Origin: Tateyamaria sp.
GTDB taxonomy: Bacteria; Pseudomonadota; Alphaproteobacteria; Rhodobacterales; Rhodobacteraceae
Direction: 5' to 3'
Assembly (NCBI GenBank): GCA_018668195.1
Contig: JABITU010000346.1
Span: 1 to 9,488 of the forward strand
Length of the DNA stretch: 9,488 nt
The position numbers and the translations under genes were made by a program. Of the stretch, positions 1 through 6,608 are shown piece by piece; the stretch's first letter is position 1; every line of letters starts with the position of its first letter. Under the pieces are notes generated by a model that saw only the letters and a program-made list of their open reading frames with translations, did no database searches and was not told where the DNA came from.

Positions 1-537
1 CTGCTGCCGCAGAAAAAAGCGTTAAGCGCGTCCAAGCAGAACATCGCCAGCTTCGAAGCACAAAAAGTGCAGCTCGAAGCGCAAAACCTCGAAACACGCG
101 AAGAGGCCGAAGCGCTTGGCGCGAAACTTGATGGACAACAGTTCATTGTGATTCGGCAAGCGTCGGACGGTGGTAACCTCTATGGTTCGGTCACCCCTCG
201 TGATGCGGCCGATGCGGCCACCGCCGAGGGCTTTACCGTAGATCGCAAGCAGATCGTGATCGCCAGACCGATCAAGGAACTGGGCATGCACGACGTGCAC
301 GTGGTCCTGCACCCAGAGGTCGAAGTAACTATCCACCTGAACGTCGCACGCTCCGAGGAAGAAGCCGAGCTTCAGGCCTCTGGTAAATCAATTCAGGAAT
401 TGGCTGCCGAAGAAGAAGCAGCCGCCGATTTCGAGATTGCAGAACTCTTTGACGATATAGGCGCAGCTGCGTCCGATGACGACGAGCTGGGTGGCAGCGC
501 AGCTGTCTCAGCCGAGGACGAAGAGCCCAAAGCCTGA
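1..537 (+). CDS. rplI: 50S ribosomal protein L9, 5'-truncated by the window edge
   Basis: L9 binds 23S rRNA near the base of the L1 stalk in the large ribosomal subunit. The frame is open from base 1 and ends at TGA 535-537, giving 178 visible residues. It opens with LLPQKKAL, the conserved region after the N-terminal RNA-binding domain (FL[LV]PQ), so about 29 residues are missing, judged from E. coli L9. The linking helix ([18 protein letters not shown]) and the C-terminal domain ([20 protein letters not shown], then [10 protein letters not shown]) follow. Beyond the usual C-terminal domain there is a tail of about 60 residues rich in Glu, Asp and Ala; such extensions are familiar in alphaproteobacterial L9 but their role is unclear. 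In many bacteria rplI lies downstream of rpsF and rpsR, which would be outside the window. An intrinsic terminator follows 27 bases after the stop. Identity is secure; only the start is unseen. Confidence 0.97.
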   Translation: MLPQKKALSASKQNIASFEAQKVQLEAQNLETREEAEALGAKLDGQQFIVIRQASDGGNLYGSVTPRDAADAATAEGFTVDRKQIVIARPIKELGMHDVHVVLHPEVEVTIHLNVARSEEEAELQASGKSIQELAAEEEAAADFEIAELFDDIGAAASDDDELGGSAAVSAEDEEPKA

Positions 538-564
538 TCGTTTGGCGCACAACGCAATTCAACC

Positions 565-596
565 AAAAGGCCGTGTCATCCGACACGGCCTTTTTT
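565..596 (+). terminator. Intrinsic terminator of rplI
   Basis: GGCCGTGTC (569-577) pairs perfectly with GACACGGCC (582-590) around a 4-nt loop. Flanking A565-568 and T591-594 extend the stem to 13 bp, and six T follow the GC stem (591-596). It lies 27 bases after the rplI stop, so it ends the ribosomal-protein operon. The A-run on the left gives only weak bidirectional activity. Confidence 0.93.
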
Positions 597-822
597 GTGG
601 GCTGTCCCGGCAGCATGGTCAAAGGTATCTCAGTGCAAACCGTGCGTCACCGGTTTAATACTCATTTCCATCATTCTGCAAAAACTTGGATTGCCAAGCG
701 CAGCAGTAACTCAACAAATTCAATGCGTTGTGATGGTTGATGTCTTAGGTATTTCGTCAAACGCTATATAACGTCATGGATAGTCCGTCACGCCCTTGAA
801 AAATAATCACTAAATCAAATTG
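597..822. other. Intergenic stretch between two converging terminators, no gene seen
   Basis: This AT-richer stretch lies between the rplI terminator and the tig terminator. Short open frames exist but have no recognisable product and no clear ribosome binding site. I see no tRNA, repeat or promoter that I would defend. It is a neutral convergent spacer. Confidence 0.6.
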
Positions 823-854
823 AAAAAGGGCCGGTCTAAGCAGACCCGCCCTTT
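823..854 (-). terminator. Intrinsic terminator of tig
   Basis: Read on the minus strand, AAAGGGCGGGTCT pairs with AGACCGGCCCTTT: 13 positions with one G-G mismatch and a 4-nt loop (plus coordinates 842-854 and 825-837, loop 838-841). Five T on the minus strand (823-827) overlap and continue the stem. It starts 22 bases beyond the tig stop codon. Confidence 0.9.
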
Positions 855-876
855 CCCGCAATAAACGAAAATATAT

Positions 877-2208
877 TTATTCTTCCTCAAGCGCGTCCAC
901 AGCAGCCTTAAGATCGTCCTTGTTGACTTCCTTTTCGGTGACTTTCGCTTCTTCGACGATGTGGTCGACGACCTTGTCCTCAAAAAGCGGCGCACGCAGC
1001 TGTTGCTGCATCTGTTGGTTCTGCTGGACGAATTCAAAGAACTGGCGTTCTTGGCCTGGATACTGACGGGCTTGTGCCATTATTGCTTGGCTCATCTCGG
1101 CGTCTGTGACTTCAACCTCGGCCTTCTGGCCCAGCTCGGCCAACAACAGACCAAGACGTACGCGCCGCTGGGCCAGTTCAGTATGTTCAGCCGTCGGTTC
1201 GACCTCAGGGTGATCATGACCTTCGACTTCGGGGTTGTCTTCATGCATCAACTGATGCGCTATTTGCTTGGCTTCGGCGTCCACCAGTGACGGGGGCAAC
1301 TCAAAGCTGACAGCGGTGTCCAACTGATCCAGCAGGGCGCGTTTCATCACCGCGCGGGCCGCGCCGGCATATTCACCTTCCAACTGCTCAGCGATACGGG
1401 CTTTTAGCCCTACTAGGTCTTCGGCGCCGTATTTGGTGGCGAGATCATCATTGATCTCGGCAGCGATCGGCTCTTTAACCTCTTTGATGGTGCAATCGAA
1501 TACAGCTTCTTTACCCGCCAAATGCTCAGCCTGATAATCATCGGGGAATGAAACAGTCACTGCCATTTCATCGCCGCCTTTGACACCGACCAGTTGTTCT
1601 TCGAAACCAGGAATGAACTGACCCGAACCCAAAACAAGTGCATGGTCTTCGGCGGCGCCACCTTCAAAGGCTTCACCATCGACCTTGCCCAGAAAATCAA
1701 ACACAACCTGATCGCCGTCTTTGGCCTTGGCAGCCTTTTTGCGGGGCTTAAAGTCCTGAGCGTTTTCGGCCAGTGACGCGAGCGTTTCATCGATGGCGGC
1801 CTCGTCCGCCTTAACCACCAAACGCTCCAGCGTCAGCTTGGCCATGTCAACTTCGGGTATCTCGGGCAGCGCTTCGTAGGCCAATGTGACCTCGACATCG
1901 TCGCCTTCCTTCCAGTCCTCGTTGGTCATTTTGACCTCGGGCTGCATCGATGGCCGGTCACCCGATGCTTCGAAATGATCCGACATCGCCCCGTCGATGC
2001 TTTCCTGCATCGCTTCGCCCATCAGGCGCTGACCAAACTGTTTTTTCAGCAGTGCCATAGGCACTTTTCCTTTACGAAAACCCTTCATCTCAACTTCTGG
2101 CTGCGCTTCAACCAGTTTTTCGTTAACCTTGGCGTCCAGTTCTGCGGCGGTCACGGTGATGGCATAACCGCGTTTCAGACCGTCGTTTAGCGTCTCAGTG
2201 ACCTGCAT
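877..2208 (-). CDS. tig: Trigger factor, ribosome-associated chaperone and peptidyl-prolyl isomerase
   Basis: Trigger factor docks on ribosomal protein L23 at the exit tunnel and shields nascent chains. The protein is 443 aa (E. coli 432). The N-terminal ribosome-binding domain carries the signature GFRKGKVP at residues 43-50. The FKBP-type PPIase domain spans roughly 163-245 ([20 protein letters not shown], then [15 protein letters not shown]). The C-terminal helical chaperone arms follow, with a Gln-rich stretch ([10 protein letters not shown], 395-404) and an acidic end. The start at 2208 gives the family's MQVTETL beginning, with a GGGAG Shine-Dalgarno at 2215-2219. The frame is open 40 codons further to another ATG at 2328, also preceded by an AGAGGA motif, but that extension has no place in the family. 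The gene appears monocistronic: own terminator downstream, divergent from the SDR gene. Confidence 0.97.
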   Translation of the reverse strand: MQVTETLNDGLKRGYAITVTAAELDAKVNEKLVEAQPEVEMKGFRKGKVPMALLKKQFGQRLMGEAMQESIDGAMSDHFEASGDRPSMQPEVKMTNEDWKEGDDVEVTLAYEALPEIPEVDMAKLTLERLVVKADEAAIDETLASLAENAQDFKPRKKAAKAKDGDQVVFDFLGKVDGEAFEGGAAEDHALVLGSGQFIPGFEEQLVGVKGGDEMAVTVSFPDDYQAEHLAGKEAVFDCTIKEVKEPIAAEINDDLATKYGAEDLVGLKARIAEQLEGEYAGAARAVMKRALLDQLDTAVSFELPPSLVDAEAKQIAHQLMHEDNPEVEGHDHPEVEPTAEHTELAQRRVRLGLLLAELGQKAEVEVTDAEMSQAIMAQARQYPGQERQFFEFVQQNQQMQQQLRAPLFEDKVVDHIVEEAKVTEKEVNKDDLKAAVDALEEE

Positions 2209-2263
2209 GTGTGCTCCCATAGCAATTGGCCCCGTCTGGGGTGGGTGTCTGTAAATTCGCGCC

Positions 2264-2292
2264 CTTCTATTCAGCGCGCGGACCATGTGCAA
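2264..2292 (-). promoter_or_regulatory. Candidate sigma-70-like promoter of tig
   Basis: On the minus strand TTGCAC (2287-2292) is followed after 17 bp by TAGAAG (2264-2269), which would start transcription about 50 bases before the tig start codon. The match to consensus is modest (3/6 and 4/6). A small CCCC-GTCT-GGGG hairpin (2230-2241) lies in the resulting leader. Tentative. Confidence 0.28.
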
Positions 2293-2446
2293 GCCGATAG
2301 GCACCCAAAGAGCGAAAACCATGCTCATGTAAGTCCTCTAGGGCATCCCCCGCAAACATTAGATTAGCAATATGGTTTGAATTTCAGATAGCTTTTCGCG
2401 CAGGTTTCTAAATTCAAAGCTGACCCGCGACATAAGCCAGTGCGCC

Positions 2447-2479
2447 TAGGGTCAGGACCCATAAATCCTGTACCGTCAG
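2447..2479 (+). repeat. Left terminal inverted repeat of the MITE-like element
   Basis: Begins TAGGGTCAGGACCCAT and ends CCGTCAG. It differs from the reverse complement of 2680-2712 at three positions (A/T, T/C, A/G). Confidence 0.85.
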
Positions 2480-2574
2480 TTTGCCAGATTTTGCCTTTGG
2501 CAAGAAGCGTCTACGCAAAAATAGTGGTTATATTTCAATCAGATGCGACGTAGACAAAAGAAAAATCCGGCAAA
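2480..2574. repeat. Internal foldback arm A of the element
   Basis: TTTGCCAGATTTT (2480-2492) is complementary at 12 of 13 positions to AAAATCCGGCAAA (2562-2574); the single mismatch can be a G-T wobble. Inside it GTCTACG (2509-2515) pairs perfectly with CGTAGAC (2549-2555), and TTGCC-ttt-GGCAA forms a small hairpin at 2491-2503 that competes with the outer stem. The arm abuts the left terminal repeat directly. Confidence 0.6.
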
Positions 2575-2590
2575 CCTAAAGGGCGGCAAA

Positions 2591-2672
2591 TTCACTTTAT
2601 TTCAGCGTCTTTGGCCGCTTGCAAATAAAAACACTATTGGCCGTACGTCCCAAGTCTCTGAAATATCGTGAA
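2591..2672. repeat. Internal foldback arm B of the element
   Basis: TTCACTTTATTTCAG (2591-2605) is complementary at 13 of 15 positions to CTGAAATATCGTGAA (2658-2672), including an uninterrupted 8-bp core. Its foot lies seven bases from the right terminal repeat. Together with arm A and the outer repeats, a single strand could fold into a two-armed, cloverleaf-like structure. Confidence 0.58.
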
Positions 2673-2679
2673 ATTGTCG

Positions 2680-2712
2680 CTGACGGCACGGGATTAATGG
2701 GTCCTGACCCTA
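2680..2712 (-). repeat. Right terminal inverted repeat of the MITE-like element
   Basis: Begins CTGACGGCACGGG and ends GGGTCCTGACCCTA. It is the inverted partner of 2447-2479. Confidence 0.85.
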
Positions 2713-2882
2713 ATCTACACGTGGGCCGCTGTGCACCAATTCAAAGATGTTTCATCGGGGGTACCCAAATAAGCCAACCAAAAAACCTCAGGACGTGGCC
2801 AAGCGGTTCAAAATAGGCGTTCGCCTGATCAGATTGCCTGCTGCTGCTTGACGGGAGCGGCCAGCACAGGCATCACGACCGC
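2713..2882. other. Upstream region of the SDR gene, no feature assigned
   Basis: The stretch has a Lys/Asn-like A-rich patch near 2778-2790 and a run CGTGGCCAAGCGGTTC near 2794 that resembles a tRNA D-arm, but no anticodon arm, T-arm or acceptor stem can be built around it. No convincing promoter and no strong Shine-Dalgarno precede the SDR start. Confidence 0.4.
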
Positions 2883-3524
2883 ATGATTAAAACCGCACTT
2901 ATTACTGGGGCCTCTCGGGGGCTGGGCGCTGCACTTGCACTTGAACTGGCTCCAACGCACCACATCATCGCTGTCGCCAAGACGTCCGGCGCGCTTGAGG
3001 AACTGGACGATCAGGTCAAGGCGCGCGGTGGTACCGCAACATTGGCCCCAATGGACATCACCAACGATGCCGCTATGGCAACGCTCTGCCGCGGTATCTA
3101 TGATCGTTGGGGGTCACTGGACCTGTGGATGCACGCGGCTGTTCACGCAGCCCCTCTGGCCCCCGCCAGCATGATCGACGCCAAAGACATGAGCAAATCC
3201 GTCGCGGCCAACATCACAGCCACAGCTACGCTTATCGCCTATATCGCCCCCCTGCTCGGTTCAAAAGGCGTGGCATTGTTCTTTGACGACCCCAGAGCCG
3301 GGCAACCATTTTTTGGCAGCTACGGTGCCACCAAGGCGGCCCAAATTGCATTGGCGCAAAGCTGGCAAACCGAAACAGCCAAGACAGGACCAAAGGTGCA
3401 TATCGTTACACCAGACCCAATGCTGACAGCCACCCGTGCACGGTTTTTCCCTGGCGAGGACCGCAAGCCGCTCGCTGCACCTGAAACTCAAGCCAAACGG
3501 ATTTTGTCAGAGCTTAGTATCTGA
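2883..3524 (+). CDS. Short-chain dehydrogenase/reductase-like protein with altered catalytic motifs
   Basis: The protein has 213 aa, slightly short for a classical SDR (about 250). The Rossmann dinucleotide motif is intact at the N-terminus: TGASRGLG, residues 8-15, and Arg12 suggests NADP(H) preference (family knowledge). MDIT (57-60) matches the adenine-pocket Asp. Asn110 and the YxxxK pair (Tyr147, Lys151 in SYGATK) are present. However, the NNAG motif reads MHAA (83-86) and the strand that normally carries the catalytic Ser reads ALFFDDP (131-137), with no Ser at the expected place about 13 residues before Tyr147. ATG 2883 is the only ATG/GTG/TTG after the in-frame stop at 2826-2828; its Shine-Dalgarno is poor. 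It lies 132 bp before surE on the same strand and may be co-transcribed. The substrate is unknown; a weak or non-catalytic role is possible. Confidence 0.88.
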   Translation: MIKTALITGASRGLGAALALELAPTHHIIAVAKTSGALEELDDQVKARGGTATLAPMDITNDAAMATLCRGIYDRWGSLDLWMHAAVHAAPLAPASMIDAKDMSKSVAANITATATLIAYIAPLLGSKGVALFFDDPRAGQPFFGSYGATKAAQIALAQSWQTETAKTGPKVHIVTPDPMLTATRARFFPGEDRKPLAAPETQAKRILSELSI

Positions 3525-3606
3525 GCGAGCCAGTCGCGGACTGCGTTTCTATCGCAACGGTCACGCTTGCGTCTGCGAAAAAAACATCTGCCAAAGGCAC
3601 GGCCGG

Positions 3607-3636
3607 TTGCCCCACCCGGCATCACTCACCTAATAA
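3607..3636 (+). promoter_or_regulatory. Weak candidate promoter before surE
   Basis: TTGCCC (3607-3612) and TAATAA (3631-3636) are 18 bp apart; shifting the second box by one to CTAATA gives 17. The resulting leader would be only about 15 nt, ending at the AAGGAAG Shine-Dalgarno (3644-3650). The 132-bp gap after the SDR gene makes a surE-pcm-nlpD promoter plausible, but this one is tentative. Confidence 0.2.
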
Positions 3637-3656
3637 GGGCCCAAAGGAAGCATCAC

Positions 3657-4442
3657 ATGCGCATTCTAATCACCAATGACGACGGCATTTCTGCACCGGG
3701 CCTAAAGGTCTTGGATATGATCGCAAACAAGATCGCAGGCGCCAATGGTGAGGTCTGGACGGTCGCGCCTGCATTTGAGCAGTCAGGCGTTGGCCACTGC
3801 ATCAGCTACACTCGTCCAATGATGATCCAGCAGTTGGGTCCGCGCCGCTTTGCAGTCGAGGGCAGCCCTGCGGATTGCATTTTAGCTGGCTTGCACGAGG
3901 TGCTGCACGACACAAAGCCCGACTTGATCTTGTCAGGCGTCAACCGGGGCAATAACTCTGCCGAAAACGCGCTGTATTCAGGGACCCTGGGGGCCGCAAT
4001 CGAAGGGGCGCTTCAAGGTGTTCTGTCCATCGCAGTCTCGCAATACTATGGGCCAGCAAACCGAGATCTGGAAAATACGTTCGAAGCCTCACAGGCGCAT
4101 CTCGCGGGAGTAATTGAGCGGATTATCGCCGCCAGCCCCAAGAACGATTCAGGCTACCAATTGTTCTACAACGTCAATGTCCCACCGGTACCAGCCGATG
4201 AAGTCAAGGGAACAGTGATTACACCTCAGGGGCTGCGACCCGGCACCGGCTTTCATACAGAGGCAGCAGCGTCACCCACGGGCCGCCAGTTCCTTTGGAT
4301 CCGTGGTGGCAACCAGCAGATCGCGACCGAACCAGGCACTGATGCGGCAGTCAACCTCGACGGCTACATCTCAGTCACCCCAATGCGGGCAGATTTCACA
4401 GCACATGACATGCTGGGCAAGTTGGATTCAATTGCCACATGA
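3657..4442 (+). CDS. surE: 5'/3'-nucleotidase SurE (survival protein E)
   Basis: SurE is a metal-dependent phosphatase that dephosphorylates 5'- and 3'-nucleoside monophosphates (and in some species short polyphosphate) in the cytoplasm, linked to stationary-phase and stress survival. The protein is 261 aa (E. coli 253). The signature [10 protein letters not shown] starts the protein, with metal-binding Asp8 and Asp9. EQSGVGH supplies the conserved Ser43, and SGVNRGNN supplies Asn96 followed by the conserved Gly-Asn-Asn. AVEGSPADC (66-74) and [13 protein letters not shown] are further hallmarks. I chose ATG 3657 because [10 protein letters not shown] is the family's start and AAGGAAG lies six bases upstream; the frame stays open 30 codons further up without family support. 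The stop overlaps the pcm start (ATGA), so the two are translationally coupled. All key residues are present. Confidence 0.96.
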   Translation: MRILITNDDGISAPGLKVLDMIANKIAGANGEVWTVAPAFEQSGVGHCISYTRPMMIQQLGPRRFAVEGSPADCILAGLHEVLHDTKPDLILSGVNRGNNSAENALYSGTLGAAIEGALQGVLSIAVSQYYGPANRDLENTFEASQAHLAGVIERIIAASPKNDSGYQLFYNVNVPPVPADEVKGTVITPQGLRPGTGFHTEAAASPTGRQFLWIRGGNQQIATEPGTDAAVNLDGYISVTPMRADFTAHDMLGKLDSIAT

Positions 4443-5092
4443 CCAACGATGACGAAACGCTAGCCACGCGCAAGATGCAGTTTCTGTATGCGCTACGCTC
4501 AAAGGGCGTGACGGACAAAAACGTTCTGGAAGCGATGGAAAAAATCGATCGTGGTCCGTTTGTACGTGGGCTACATGCCAAGCGCGCCTACGAAGATATC
4601 CCTCTTTCCATTGCTTGTGGCCAGACAATCAGCCAGCCCTCTATCGTGGGGTTGATGACTCAGGCATTGAACGTGACGCCGCGCCATAAGGTGCTCGAAG
4701 TGGGCACGGGATCAGGATATCAGGCAGCCATACTGGCGAAACTCTCGCGTCGCATTTATACGGTTGAGCGGTATCGCCGACTGGTTCACGAGGCTCGCGC
4801 GATCTTTGCACAACTCAATTTACACAACATCACGGCAATCACTGGCGATGGCTCTTTTGGGTTACCCGACCAAGCACCGTTCGACCGCATTATCGTGACC
4901 GCAGCCGCAGAAGACCCCCCCGGCCCGCTGTTGGCGCAACTCAAAGTGGGTGGTATTATGGTGTTGCCTGTCGGTCAGTCAGACACAGTACAAAGCCTGA
5001 TACGCGTGCGCAAAACCGAATCCGGTCTTGACTATGATGAAATGCGCGATGTGCGATTTGTCCCTCTGCTCGAAGGCTTGGGTAAAGAGTAA
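4439..5092 (+). CDS. pcm: Protein-L-isoaspartate O-methyltransferase
   Basis: This enzyme methylates L-isoaspartyl (and D-aspartyl) residues in age-damaged proteins with S-adenosylmethionine, starting their repair to normal aspartate. The protein is 217 aa (E. coli 208). [15 protein letters not shown] (63-77) is the substrate-binding motif with the conserved Ser. The SAM-binding motif I is [12 protein letters not shown] (86-97), the acidic residue after the next strand is Glu110 (TVE), and the motif [21 protein letters not shown] (136-156) covers motif [11 protein letters not shown] (171-179) is motif III. The start codon ATG overlaps the surE stop by four bases. The pairing of pcm with surE is widespread in proteobacteria and points to a joint damage/stress response operon. 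The stop lies about 70 bases before the start of the NlpD-like gene. Confidence 0.96.
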   Translation: MTNDDETLATRKMQFLYALRSKGVTDKNVLEAMEKIDRGPFVRGLHAKRAYEDIPLSIACGQTISQPSIVGLMTQALNVTPRHKVLEVGTGSGYQAAILAKLSRRIYTVERYRRLVHEARAIFAQLNLHNITAITGDGSFGLPDQAPFDRIIVTAAAEDPPGPLLAQLKVGGIMVLPVGQSDTVQSLIRVRKTESGLDYDEMRDVRFVPLLEGLGKE

Positions 5093-5160
5093 AAATAGTG
5101 TACTACAGGCCCAACCGGCAATGCCCCCACCTCAGAGGGGTTCGGCAGAGGACGATGCAG

Positions 5161-6354
5161 ATGATCCCGATACAGCACATGCGACGTCGGTCGCTTTCTC
5201 TGGCCATCTGTGGCCTATTGGCGCTTGGCGCCTGCGACCAGCCTCTTGATTTTGATTTGCGCGGATTGAGCGGTGGCTTTTCCACATCAAATGCGGCGCA
5301 AAACGTACCAGCCGACCGGCCAGACCCTGACAGCAGCGGTGTGATCTCTTATCCCAGCTACCAAGTGGCCGTGGCCCAGCTAGGCGATACGCTGCAAGAT
5401 TTGGCCGACCGCGTCGGACTGCCAGTCGACGATCTGGCCCATTACAATGGACTAGAGCCAGAAATTAAACTTCGTCATGGCGAAGTCATCGCCCTGCCCC
5501 GACGTGTCGCCGAACCCTCGCTAGAGAGCGGCGAAATTGCGGCAGTACCAATCCAAACCGGCAGGGTGGACGTCAGCACGCTCGCAGGCAATGCGATCAA
5601 TACATCTGACCCGACACCAGCCATAGAGCCAACTAAAAAACCGCTCCTGCCTGAGACCGGCCAGGAGCCAATTCGTCACCAGGTGGAACGGGGTGAGACC
5701 GCCTTTACCATTGCCCGCCTCTACCGGGTGCCGGTCAAGTCGCTCGCAGAATGGAACGGACTGGGTACCGACTTTGCCTTGCGCGAAGGCCAGTTCCTGC
5801 TGATCCCCATTGCCCGTGTAGCCGCACCTGCACAGTCGACCGCACCAGATATCGCTACTCTTCCGGGATCGGGTACGCCCACCCCCACTCCGCCAAGCGC
5901 CACCAAACCGCTTCCACCAGATGACACCGCCAATCCGTCCAACCCGCCATCGACTAACGTGCCAGCGGTGGACGTGGGCACTCCAACGCAAGAGCCTGCC
6001 GCAACGCAAATGTCTATGCCAGTCGAAGGCAGCATCATCCGAGACTACAACAAAGGTAAAAACGAGGGCATCGATATCAAAGCGGCCCCAGGCAGCCCTG
6101 TTAAAGCCGCCATTGCTGGCACTATAGCGGCGATAACCAAAAGCGCCGAAGGTATTCCGATAATCGTCATTCGCCATCCTAAAAATATTTTGACTGTTTA
6201 TGCGAACGTGGATCAGGTTCAGGTTGCCAAAGGCGACACTGTCAATCGCGACCAATTAATCGCCCGTCTGCGCGCCGATGAAAGCGATGCTTATGTCCAC
6301 TTCGAGGTACGCGACGGCTTTGACAGCGTGAACCCTGCTCTTTATCTTGACTAG
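5161..6354 (+). CDS. NlpD-like lipoprotein: two LysM domains and a degenerate LytM/M23 domain
   Basis: The protein (397 aa from this start) begins with a basic n-region (MRRRSL), a hydrophobic core and lipobox LGAC with Cys25, so it should be an outer- or inner-membrane lipoprotein facing the periplasm. Two LysM peptidoglycan-binding domains follow at about 67-113 and 172-216. A Pro/Thr-rich linker spans about 220-284, and a LytM/M23 domain about 288-396. In that domain the canonical zinc ligands are mostly replaced: Asn301 for the first His of HxGxD, Asn349 where YAH is usual, Tyr378 for the first His of HxH; Asp305 and His380 remain. This matches NlpD/EnvC-type proteins, which do not cut peptidoglycan but activate N-acetylmuramoyl-L-alanine amidases at the septum. 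Starts at GTG 5098, ATG 5155 or ATG 5179 are also possible; AGAGG at 5147-5151 favours 5161. The surE-pcm-nlpD order supports the call. Confidence 0.87.
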   Translation: MIPIQHMRRRSLSLAICGLLALGACDQPLDFDLRGLSGGFSTSNAAQNVPADRPDPDSSGVISYPSYQVAVAQLGDTLQDLADRVGLPVDDLAHYNGLEPEIKLRHGEVIALPRRVAEPSLESGEIAAVPIQTGRVDVSTLAGNAINTSDPTPAIEPTKKPLLPETGQEPIRHQVERGETAFTIARLYRVPVKSLAEWNGLGTDFALREGQFLLIPIARVAAPAQSTAPDIATLPGSGTPTPTPPSATKPLPPDDTANPSNPPSTNVPAVDVGTPTQEPAATQMSMPVEGSIIRDYNKGKNEGIDIKAAPGSPVKAAIAGTIAAITKSAEGIPIIVIRHPKNILTVYANVDQVQVAKGDTVNRDQLIARLRADESDAYVHFEVRDGFDSVNPALYLD

Positions 6355-6415
6355 ACGACTGACGAATACTTGACTGCAATCGAACGCAAAAGCGCCATGC
6401 TTGCGGATAAGTTCA

Positions 6416-6429
6416 TTGGTTTAAACCAA
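6416..6429. repeat. Perfect 14-bp palindrome TTGGTTTAAACCAA
   Basis: The palindrome begins 62 bases after the NlpD-like stop. It is AT-centred and has no T-run after it, so it fits a protein-binding site or a weak 3' stem better than a standard terminator. Confidence 0.45.
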
Positions 6430-6494
6430 CATAGTCACTTTTGTACCGCTGAATAGCCGACCCTAATCTTCCACTTTTAGATAAACGCAAATAC

Positions 6495-6508
6495 CCCGCA
6501 GCTGCGGG
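6495..6508. terminator. GC-rich perfect palindrome CCCGCAGCTGCGGG, possible weak terminator
   Basis: The 14-bp palindrome gives a stable 5-bp GC stem with an AGCT loop on either strand. On the minus strand it is followed by GTATTTGCGTTTAT, which is T-rich but interrupted; on the plus strand by CGATTCAT. It lies 101 bases beyond the DUF815 stop and could weakly end the tat operon. Confidence 0.3.
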
Positions 6509-6608
6509 CGATTCATGACCAATGTCTTATTGCAACAGGCAGATTGATAACCATCAATAACGATGGGCCACTTTACTGTCGGAATGTCCCGCCTGTTCTT
6601 TCGCAGAC

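Larger units (their letters stand above)
2447..2712. mobile_element. MITE-like element with 33-bp terminal inverted repeats and no coding capacity
   Basis: The left end (2447-2479) and the right end (2680-2712) are inverted copies, 30 of 33 positions identical. Both outer tips read TAGGGTCAGGACCCAT inward and diverge only at three later positions. The tip is itself almost palindromic (GGGTC-AG-GACCC). The outermost bases are TA on both sides, compatible with a TA target duplication and 31-bp repeats. The 266-bp body has no plausible gene, so it would need a transposase supplied in trans. Two internal foldback arms fill most of the interior (listed separately). It sits in the gap between divergent tig and the SDR gene, about 240 bp before tig and 170 bp before the SDR start. 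From general knowledge, TA duplications and short repeats of this kind fit IS5- or IS630-type elements; the parent element cannot be named from this sequence. Confidence 0.72.
6355..6608. other. Convergent intergenic gap with palindromes, no gene seen
   Basis: This gap separates the converging NlpD-like and DUF815 genes. Besides the two palindromes listed separately, ATTGAT-aacc-ATCAAT occurs at 6543-6558, and AACAGGC (6534-6540) pairs with GCCTGTT (6591-6597) around it. None has a proper T-run, so how transcription ends here is not clear. Short open frames look random. Confidence 0.5.

Noticed and set aside
2619..2816. Open frame of 65 codons running out of the MITE-like element toward the SDR gene.
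   Set aside because: No ribosome binding site, no recognisable product, and it crosses the element boundary.
2790..2835. CGTGGCCAAGCGGTTC resembles the D-arm of tRNA-Gln.
   Set aside because: No acceptor stem, anticodon arm or T-arm can be built around it and no CCA end follows.
5521..6255. Open frame of 244 codons on the minus strand.
   Set aside because: It is antisense to the NlpD-like gene, whose LysM and LytM domains are recognisable; the composition (Trp/Arg/Gly-rich) is typical of a shadow frame.
6459..6469. GACCCTAATCT also occurs at the right end of the MITE-like element (2706-2716), suggesting a second copy or remnant.
   Set aside because: The match is only 11 bp and includes flanking bases outside the element; nothing of the terminal repeat continues, so chance is likely.
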